Shown here in pieces: positions 1 through 5,084 of a DNA stretch of 5,084 nt (its first letter is position 1; every line of letters starts with the position of its first letter). The position numbers and the translations under genes are program-made. This DNA is from Puniceicoccales bacterium (GTDB lineage Bacteria; Verrucomicrobiota; Verrucomicrobiia; Opitutales; LL51). The stretch covers positions 1-5,084 of the forward strand of contig JAIRXD010000044.1 in NCBI GenBank assembly GCA_031268545.1, given 5' to 3'. The notes under the pieces are model-generated. The model searched no databases and had not been told where the DNA came from. It was given only the letters and a program-made list of their open reading frames with translations.

Positions 1-3
1 TAG

Positions 4-123
4 AACAATAATCCAGATTCTATAGTTGACTCAAGGAATAGATCGGATTCATTTATTTTAATCGAGATAATTTCCGCTTTGGGAATTTTGGTTTTAATTA
101 TAGGCTTCGGAGCCAAGCTATTG
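4..123 (+). other. Prepilin-type leader and N-terminal helix lacking a canonical start codon
   Basis: Read in the frame of the downstream gene, this stretch gives a polar leader ending RNRSDS, then FILIEIISALGILVLIIG. This matches the prepilin pattern of a short charged leader, a hydrophobic helix and Glu at +5. The residue before the predicted cleavage point is Ser, where Gly is nearly always found. A TAG at 1-3 closes the frame, and no ATG, GTG or TTG occurs between it and position 79. ATA at 22 would give a normal-sized 10-residue leader, and ATT at 55 would remove the leader altogether. Both would be non-standard starts. Confidence 0.5.
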
Positions 124-681
124 CGTCCAGACAATGGGACTAAATCTCTGGATATTGCCGAGCGAATTTTTTTCGATGCCATCAGTTATGCCAAATTTCG
201 CGCCCTATATCATCGCTCCAAGGTTCGGATCATGATTGACGTGTCCGATAATTCCGAGTATTCTCATAGGAGGATCATAATCGCCGTCCAGAGTACCAAT
301 GGCGGAACCGGATCGTTTCTGAAGAAATCGAAGGAAATTCTGCTACCAAGGCCTGTGTTTTTCATTCCCCAAAACTCGATTAAAAATATTCTGGGCCAAT
401 CATCGGATGATAAATATTTCTGGGACAATTGTTTATTCAGTGATGACGGGAAACCTTTGACCGTGGCCTTTCGGGATATCGATGCCATTGGAAAGCCGGT
501 GGAATTCTCTTTGGTTAGGCCAATAATCTATGCTCTCGGCATCGGGTCTTGCAATGTCAATGCTTTTAACAAGTTCCAGGTGAAGTTCTTAAAAAACACA
601 CAGGTTCGAGGTGGGGTATTGTTACCCAGTGGAACGATTATTACATTGGACTCTCGGGATAAAATTACCAAACTGCTTTGA
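79..681 (+). CDS. Prepilin/pseudopilin-like protein, 5' end unresolved
   Basis: The coordinates run from the first canonical start codon (TTG at 79) to the TGA at 679-681, giving 200 residues, but this start is probably not the real one. It falls inside a hydrophobic helix, and the same frame is open back to position 4. Read from there, the protein has the class III signal pattern: a polar stretch with two Arg, then FILIE with Glu at +5, then a hydrophobic run to about base 123. After the helix comes a segment (AERIFFDAISYAKFRAL) resembling the region after the helix in GspH-type pseudopilins, then a mostly beta-like, variable C-terminal domain I do not recognise. Such proteins are membrane-anchored, processed by a prepilin peptidase and assembled into pili or pseudopili. 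The prepilin assignment is supported by the N-terminal pattern and by the second prepilin gene 10 bases downstream. The exact system, and whether the gene is intact, are uncertain. Confidence 0.6.
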   Translation: MGILVLIIGFGAKLLRPDNGTKSLDIAERIFFDAISYAKFRALYHRSKVRIMIDVSDNSEYSHRRIIIAVQSTNGGTGSFLKKSKEILLPRPVFFIPQNSIKNILGQSSDDKYFWDNCLFSDDGKPLTVAFRDIDAIGKPVEFSLVRPIIYALGIGSCNVNAFNKFQVKFLKNTQVRGGVLLPSGTIITLDSRDKITKLL

Positions 682-691
682 TGAAAGATCT

Positions 692-1174
692 ATGCAGGAC
701 AATGGACAGGTCGGATTTTCTCTGCTGGAGGTACTACTGGCTCTGGGGCTGGTGGGTATAGCACTGCCGGCCATCCTGACCCTCTGGATTAGTCAGATTG
801 CGGCCCTGGATACGAGTGCAAATATGATAAAATTGCTAAATGCCGAGAAGAATTTTTTGGCCATCACTTCGGGAGATAACTTTAGGCCCGGTGAAAGCGG
901 AACCATGTTCCTGATGAAAACTCTAAAAACCGTGGCCGGTGAAAATATTTATAAAACCTGTCTGAGCACAGATGCTGTCCATCTGCCCCAGGATGGTGAA
1001 ATTTTTGTAATTTCATTCGCAAAGGATACAAAAAGCTCGCTGGATGATGCCTGCAGTCTGTATGATTGTAGCCTGAGATTGGCCATGGCCACATCAGAAA
1101 ATTCTCTGAAAATCAATGCCAATTCGCCAAAGCACAGCTTTAGGAATTTTTACTATGAGAGAATTGAGATGTGA
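692..1174 (+). CDS. Prepilin-like minor pseudopilin (GspI/PilV type)
   Basis: This encodes a 160-residue protein with a textbook prepilin N-terminus: an 8-residue leader (MQDNGQVG), predicted cleavage after Gly8, Phe at +1 (base 716), Glu at +5 (residue 13), and a hydrophobic helix to about residue 39. FSLLEVLLALG is most like minor pseudopilins of the GspI or PilV kind, and perhaps the cassette pilins of Verrucomicrobiota. The product should be cut and N-methylated by a prepilin peptidase and sit in the inner membrane or a pseudopilus. The C-terminal domain is not recognised; it has three Cys (90, 121, 126), so one disulfide is possible. ATG 692 is preferred over the open GTG at 611 because it gives a normal leader length and avoids a 70-base overlap with the preceding gene. 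Only a weak purine tract (GAAAG, 683-687) precedes it, and the preceding stop is 10 bases away, so translational coupling is likely. The leader has no Lys or Arg, which is unusual. Confidence 0.83.
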   Translation: MQDNGQVGFSLLEVLLALGLVGIALPAILTLWISQIAALDTSANMIKLLNAEKNFLAITSGDNFRPGESGTMFLMKTLKTVAGENIYKTCLSTDAVHLPQDGEIFVISFAKDTKSSLDDACSLYDCSLRLAMATSENSLKINANSPKHSFRNFYYERIEM

Positions 1175-1196
1175 ATCCAGGAGCCTTTCATTCTCG

Positions 1197-1225
1197 TTGA
1201 CTTAGGTATTGATGTTTAAGAAAAT
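1197..1225 (+). promoter_or_regulatory. Possible sigma-70-type promoter for dnaE
   Basis: TTGACT (1197-1202, five of six matches to the -35 consensus) is followed by a 17-base spacer and GAAAAT (1220-1225, four of six matches to the -10 consensus, lacking the first T). This lies in the only notable gap between genes. Transcription would start around 1230-1235, so the dnaE message would have almost no leader. It is inferred from motif matching in AT-rich DNA and could be chance. Confidence 0.25.
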
Positions 1226-1233
1226 AGAAAATA
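1220..1233 (+). repeat. Tandem 7-base repeat just before the dnaE start
   Basis: GAAAATA occurs twice in perfect tandem (1220-1226 and 1227-1233), directly abutting the G and ATG of dnaE, and a looser A-rich stretch continues into the first codons. It occupies the place where a Shine-Dalgarno sequence would be expected. An A-rich tract there can support initiation without a Shine-Dalgarno sequence, but that role is an inference. With only two short copies, it may also be simple AT-rich sequence. Confidence 0.4.
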
Positions 1234-1234
1234 G

Positions 1235-4200
1235 ATGAAAAATAATTTTGTACATCTCCACGTACATACCGATTACAGCCTGCTGGACGGTTCCTGTCGC
1301 TGCGATAGACTATGCGCTAGGGTCAGCGAAATCGGGATGCCTGCCGTCGCAATGACCGATCATGGCAACATCTTTGGTGTGCCGGATTTTTTGAAAAGAT
1401 GCCAGCAATTTAGTATTAAGCCACTGATTGGCTGTGAGTTATATACGCTGTATAATGATAATTTTATGGTCAAGGAAAGGTTCCCGTTGTATCACATGGG
1501 ACTCATCGCCATAAACGAAAATGGGTTTAAAAATCTCTCAAAACTGGTGTCGCTGTCTCATCTAAAAGGTTTTTATTATAAGCCGAGAATCAACTGGTCG
1601 ACCATCGCCGAATATTCGGCAGATCTGATCTGCTTGACCGGCTGCTACCAGGGATACCTGGCCTCGATGATCCTGAAAGAGGATTTGCCCGCGGCTAAAA
1701 ATGGATTGGCTCGATTATTGGATATCTTTGGGAAAGAGCGCCTGTTCATCGAAGTACAAAACCATGGAACCCCAGAACAGGAGTATTATTCAAAAAAATT
1801 GTTCGAGCTGGGTGATGAATTTGACGTGAATGTTGTGGCGACGAACGATTCGCACTATGTGGATCAGCGTGATTGGGAAGCCCATGATGCATTGTTGTGT
1901 ATCCAGACCGGTGCCAAACTGTCCGATGAACGGCGGATGCGAATGCAAACCCGGCAGCTGTATATCAAATCTCGGGAAGAAATGGAGTTGGTATTCGGAG
2001 AGCGACCGGATTGTTTGGATAACACGTTGCTTATCATGGACATGTGCGATTTTTCTTTAAAATATGGCGAGAACCACTACCCGGTGTTCCATCGACCGGC
2101 AGAACTGAACTTCGAAAACAATGCCAGTTATCTCAAGTCGTTGTGCTGCGATGGTCTCAGGGAAAGGTATCGGATGGATTACCAGGAGTCAAATACCATC
2201 GATGAATCCAGCGAGGATGGGAAACGGCGGAAGGAAATTATCCTGCGGCTGGACTATGAGCTGAATATTTTAAAAAAAACCGGTTTCATTGACTACTTCC
2301 TGATCGTCTGGGATTTCGTCAACTGGGCCCGGGAAAATCACATATCCGTAGGGCCTGGACGCGGTTCCGGGGCTGGTTGTGTGCTGGCCTATCTACTCAA
2401 AATAACCGACGTGGATCCGATGAAATTTGGCCTACTGTTCGAGCGGTTTCTCAATCCTGAGCGCATTTCTCCACCGGACTTTGACATAGATTTTTGCATG
2501 CGTAGGCGTGGTGAGGTGATCGACTATGTGAGAAAAAAATATGGCGAAGATCACGTGGCAAACATAATAACCTTCGGCACCTTTGGCACAAAAATGGTGA
2601 TCCGCGATCTGTGCCGTGTCCACGATATCCCGTACGCCGAAGCGGATAGGCTCGCGAAGATGGTCCCGGATGAGCTTCATATGACCATAGATCTTGCTCT
2701 GGAAAAATCCAAAGAACTTGCCATGGAAGTCAAAAATCGGCCGAATATTGTAAAAATTTTGGATGAAGGCCGGATCATCGAAGGGACCGTTCGGAATATT
2801 GGAACCCATGCCGCCGGGGTGATAATTACGGAAGGGCCTGTGGCAGAAATGGTTCCGGTGACACTTCAGGATGGCATTTTAACCACCCAGTTTTCAAAAG
2901 ATCCCATAGAGGCTCTGGGTTTATTGAAAATGGATTTCCTTGGGCTGAAAACACTTACGGTGATATATGATGCACAGAATTGGATCAGGCAACGCCATGG
3001 CTTGGAAAATTTTCGCATCGAAGATATTCCACTGGATGATAAAAAAACCTACGACTTGCTAAACAGTGGTGAAACCATAGGGATTTTTCAACTTGGCGAG
3101 TCTGTGGGTATGAGGGCGCTCTGTAAGCGGTTCAATATGTGGTGTATAGACGATGTTAGTGCCATCAGTGCTCTCTATCGCCCAGGCCCCAGCGACTGGA
3201 TCAATGATTACATCGCCGGGAAAAATGACCCATCGAAGATAAAATATCCCCACCAACTTTTGAAAAATATTTGCCGGGAAACCTACGGTATAATGGTTTA
3301 TCAGGAACAGGTTATGGAGGCTGCTAGGGTTATAGCTGGCTATAGCCTTGCCGGTGCGGATATTTTACGCAGGGCTATGGGCAAAAAGAAAGCCGATGTG
3401 ATGAATGCCCAGAAGGCCAACTTCATCGCCGGGGCTAAAAAATACAACAATATAGAGAAGGAAAAAGCCGAGGAAATATTCTCAATACTGGAAAAATTCG
3501 CTGGCTATGGTTTTAATAAATCGCATTCAATTGCCTACGGAATAATATCTTACCAAACCGGATACCTGAAGGCAAATTATCCGCTAGAGTATATGGCAGC
3601 CATGTTATCTGCGGAACTCGGCAATGCGGATAAAGTGGCCTACTATATCGGTGAGTGTGTCAGGATGAAGATTCCGGTGCTTGAGCCGGATATAAATAGT
3701 TCGCTGGGCAACTTTACGCCCCAATGGCAGGATGGATGCATTCGATTTGGCCTGGGTGCCATAAAGGGCGTGGGAGATGCGGCGGCGGAAAATATAATAT
3801 CCGAGCGGCGTAGACATGCTGATTTTGTGGACTTTGTGGATTTCCTCCACCGGGTAGATCTGCGCCTGATCAATAAACGGGTGCTGGAGTGTCTCATATT
3901 AAGTGGAGCCTTCGATTCCTTTGGGATCGATAGAAAACATCTCATGGAATCAGCCGAAGCTGTTGTCACCGAGGCCCTTTTGTTACAAAAAGACAGGGCC
4001 ATTGGCCAGACAAGCCTGTTCGATATGTTCGATGAGTATGCCGGTGAGGCTATAAATATACCTGTCTCAGGTCCATTAATGCCTCGCTCAGAAAAACTTA
4101 GACATGAGAAAGCACTGCTTGGTTTCTATGTTAGTGGCCATCCTCTGGACGAGTTTGCCCATTGGATTCCAAGGATAAATTACCCTGCCGGTGATATGGA

Positions 4201-4759
4201 TGCCCTGGAGGATGGGGCGGTGTTTCGGTTCTGTGGCGTGGTAAATTCCGTTGAGAAAAGGATCACGAAAAAAGACAACCGGCTCTGGGCCACTTTTTCC
4301 CTGGAGACGATGACCAGACAGATTTCCTTCAATTGCTTCCCAGATGCCTATGAAGCCGTTGGGGCAGGATTGATTGAGTCACGGGTGGTGGTGATTACAG
4401 GAATGATCCGAAAAAATAACGATGAAGTCAGATATAATCTTTCATCGATGGATTTAATTCAGGATTCGCTGAGGAAAATTGTGAAAAAAATTACATTTAA
4501 AATCGATTGTGAAGAATCTGTAAAATCTTCATTGACCGAAATAAATTCCTATCTAGTTGATAATCCGGGTTCGGCCGAGGTGGCCCTGGGCTTCAAATTT
4601 AGAGATGGTCAGGTTCTGCCAATCAGATTACCACTGGGGTTAACCTGTTGTGCTTCAATTACTGGATTGACTCTGTTGATGAAGAATCAGCAGGGTGTGG
4701 AGATTGATGTAACAACTACAGCTCCGACTATTTCAAGAAAGGCTGTACAAATTTTCTAG
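1235..4759 (+). CDS. dnaE: DNA polymerase III alpha subunit (replicative polymerase)
   Basis: This is the catalytic subunit of the chromosomal replicase, extending primers as part of the holoenzyme with the beta clamp and clamp loader. It has 1174 residues, close to the 1160 of E. coli DnaE. The start is firm: a TAG at 1232-1234 precedes the ATG in frame, and [11 protein letters not shown] aligns with family N-termini. Domains in order: PHP (about 1-285) with apparent metal ligands H9, H11, D18, H43, E68, H87, C137, D205, H207; palm with GPGRGSGAG at 373-381, catalytic Asp 415 and 417 (PDFDIDF) and Asp567 (KMDFLGL); fingers with YRPGP at 648-652 and YGFNKSHS at 758-765; helix-hairpin-helix near 842-847; clamp-binding motif QTSLF at 925-929; OB fold about 990-1075; C-terminal clamp-loader-type domain to 1174. 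There is no DnaQ-like insertion, so it is not PolC. The clamp motif and full tail argue for DnaE1 rather than error-prone DnaE2/ImuC. No Shine-Dalgarno sequence lies near the ATG. Confidence 0.98.
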   Translation: MKNNFVHLHVHTDYSLLDGSCRCDRLCARVSEIGMPAVAMTDHGNIFGVPDFLKRCQQFSIKPLIGCELYTLYNDNFMVKERFPLYHMGLIAINENGFKNLSKLVSLSHLKGFYYKPRINWSTIAEYSADLICLTGCYQGYLASMILKEDLPAAKNGLARLLDIFGKERLFIEVQNHGTPEQEYYSKKLFELGDEFDVNVVATNDSHYVDQRDWEAHDALLCIQTGAKLSDERRMRMQTRQLYIKSREEMELVFGERPDCLDNTLLIMDMCDFSLKYGENHYPVFHRPAELNFENNASYLKSLCCDGLRERYRMDYQESNTIDESSEDGKRRKEIILRLDYELNILKKTGFIDYFLIVWDFVNWARENHISVGPGRGSGAGCVLAYLLKITDVDPMKFGLLFERFLNPERISPPDFDIDFCMRRRGEVIDYVRKKYGEDHVANIITFGTFGTKMVIRDLCRVHDIPYAEADRLAKMVPDELHMTIDLALEKSKELAMEVKNRPNIVKILDEGRIIEGTVRNIGTHAAGVIITEGPVAEMVPVTLQDGILTTQFSKDPIEALGLLKMDFLGLKTLTVIYDAQNWIRQRHGLENFRIEDIPLDDKKTYDLLNSGETIGIFQLGESVGMRALCKRFNMWCIDDVSAISALYRPGPSDWINDYIAGKNDPSKIKYPHQLLKNICRETYGIMVYQEQVMEAARVIAGYSLAGADILRRAMGKKKADVMNAQKANFIAGAKKYNNIEKEKAEEIFSILEKFAGYGFNKSHSIAYGIISYQTGYLKANYPLEYMAAMLSAELGNADKVAYYIGECVRMKIPVLEPDINSSLGNFTPQWQDGCIRFGLGAIKGVGDAAAENIISERRRHADFVDFVDFLHRVDLRLINKRVLECLILSGAFDSFGIDRKHLMESAEAVVTEALLLQKDRAIGQTSLFDMFDEYAGEAINIPVSGPLMPRSEKLRHEKALLGFYVSGHPLDEFAHWIPRINYPAGDMDALEDGAVFRFCGVVNSVEKRITKKDNRLWATFSLETMTRQISFNCFPDAYEAVGAGLIESRVVVITGMIRKNNDEVRYNLSSMDLIQDSLRKIVKKITFKIDCEESVKSSLTEINSYLVDNPGSAEVALGFKFRDGQVLPIRLPLGLTCCASITGLTLLMKNQQGVEIDVTTTAPTISRKAVQIF

Positions 4760-4772
4760 CTTTGCTTAGACT

Positions 4773-4776
4773 GGAG
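4773..4776 (+). promoter_or_regulatory. Shine-Dalgarno-like GGAG favouring the GTG start of the HIT gene
   Basis: GGAG ends three bases before GTG 4780, which is closer than usual. It still supports this start over the alternative in-frame TTG at 4762, which has only AT-rich sequence upstream. Homology agrees: the residues right after GTG (VEKTIF) line up with the N-terminus of HinT-type proteins. Confidence 0.4.
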
Positions 4777-4779
4777 ATT

Positions 4780-5084
4780 GTGGAAAAGACAATATTTCAA
4801 AAAATAATCCATCGGGAGGTCCCGACGGAAATCCTGTTTGAGGACGAATTTTGTATCATAATAAACGATATAAATCCCCAAGCTCCAACCCATGTGTTGG
4901 TCATTCCCAAAAAGATCATTCGGCGGATTTCAGAAGCGACCGATGATGACATGGATATTGTCGGAAATCTCCTGAAGGCTGCCAGGGATTTTGCGCAGAA
5001 AAAATCTTTAAATACTGGTTTTCGGCTGGTTGTGAATAATGGATTAATGGCCGGTGAAACCGTTCCTCATCTGCACATTCATTT
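4780..5084 (+). CDS. HIT (histidine triad) family protein, HinT-like, 3' end cut by the window
   Basis: The visible 101 residues match the HinT branch of the histidine triad superfamily: cytoplasmic, usually dimeric nucleotide-binding hydrolases that cleave purine nucleoside phosphoramidates and similar adenylated compounds. Visible hallmarks are TIFQKIIHREVP (residues 4-15), the NPQAPTHVLVIPK block (32-44) and the triad PHLHIH at 96-101, with the three His at 97, 99 and 101. The window stops two bases after the third His, so the short tail is missing; family members are usually about 110-140 residues. A GTG start fits both the alignment and the GGAG at 4773-4776. The gene begins 20 bases after the dnaE stop with no terminator between, so co-transcription with dnaE is likely. 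HIT proteins have many neighbours in different genomes, so the pairing itself says little about substrate. Confidence 0.94.
   Translation, partial: MEKTIFQKIIHREVPTEILFEDEFCIIINDINPQAPTHVLVIPKKIIRRISEATDDDMDIVGNLLKAARDFAQKKSLNTGFRLVVNNGLMAGETVPHLHIH

Noticed and set aside
26..59. TTGACT at 26-31 as a -35 box for the first gene.
   Set aside because: No reasonable -10 sequence lies 16-18 bases downstream; the nearest TATTTT (54-59) is 22 bases away and inside the coding helix.
611..691. GTG 611 as the start of the second prepilin gene.
   Set aside because: It would add 27 residues of unlikely composition and overlap the first gene by about 70 bases, making an abnormally long leader.
681..761. 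ATG at 681 overlapping the TGA of the first gene (ATGA overlap), a classic coupled start.
   Set aside because: Its frame runs only about 26 codons, is rich in Trp and Cys, and stops at 759-761. The prepilin motif is in the frame of ATG 692.
1179..1199. AGGAG at 1179-1183 as a ribosome binding site for a small gene before dnaE.
   Set aside because: No ATG or GTG follows at usable spacing, and the TTG at 1197 reaches a stop after two codons.
1830..2060. Second forward open frame of 76 codons inside dnaE.
   Set aside because: It is out of frame with conserved PHP-domain sequence and its composition (many Trp, Cys, Arg) looks non-coding.
2432..2809. Reverse-strand open frame of 125 codons inside dnaE, and similar ones at 3643-4002 and 3605-3850.
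   Set aside because: They lie opposite highly conserved polymerase motifs, show no recognisable domain, and are the expected antisense by-product of the dnaE codons.
4812..4825. Perfect short inverted repeat TCGGG-AGGT-CCCGA, which could be a hairpin or terminator.
   Set aside because: It lies inside the conserved N-terminal coding part of the HIT gene, the stem is only five base pairs, and no T-run follows. Codon content explains it.

Overview
This window looks like ordinary chromosomal DNA from a Gram-negative-type bacterium. All genes lie on the + strand, tightly packed, with moderate to low GC by eye. The DnaE wording and the presence of prepilin-like genes would fit the PVC superphylum, perhaps Verrucomicrobiota (Opitutae-like). 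That placement is an impression from remembered family sequences and was not tested. I see no mobile element, CRISPR array, RNA gene or phage gene.

Layout. (1) Positions 4-681 hold a frame encoding a prepilin/pseudopilin-like protein. Its N-terminal helix is recognisable, but no ATG, GTG or TTG lies upstream of that helix. (2) Ten bases later, 692-1174 encode a second, clearer prepilin-like protein of 160 residues, resembling minor pseudopilins of the GspI/PilV kind. (3) A 60-base gap at 1175-1234 carries a possible promoter and an A-rich tandem repeat, but no Shine-Dalgarno sequence close to the next start. (4) Positions 1235-4759 encode the full replicative DNA polymerase III alpha subunit, DnaE (1174 residues). 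(5) Twenty bases after dnaE, a histidine-triad (HIT/HinT-type) gene begins at a GTG and runs off the window end in the middle of its HxHxH motif.

How they work together. The two prepilin-like proteins probably belong to one envelope assembly (a type IV pilus, a type II secretion pseudopilus or a related cassette) whose other genes would lie upstream. dnaE and the HIT gene are probably co-transcribed. No functional link between the pilin-like pair and dnaE is evident.

The points most worth a second look are the missing start codon and non-glycine cleavage site of the first gene, the apparently complete metal site in the DnaE PHP domain (suggesting built-in proofreading), and the unusual initiation region of dnaE. 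I do not see a convincing undescribed system here.
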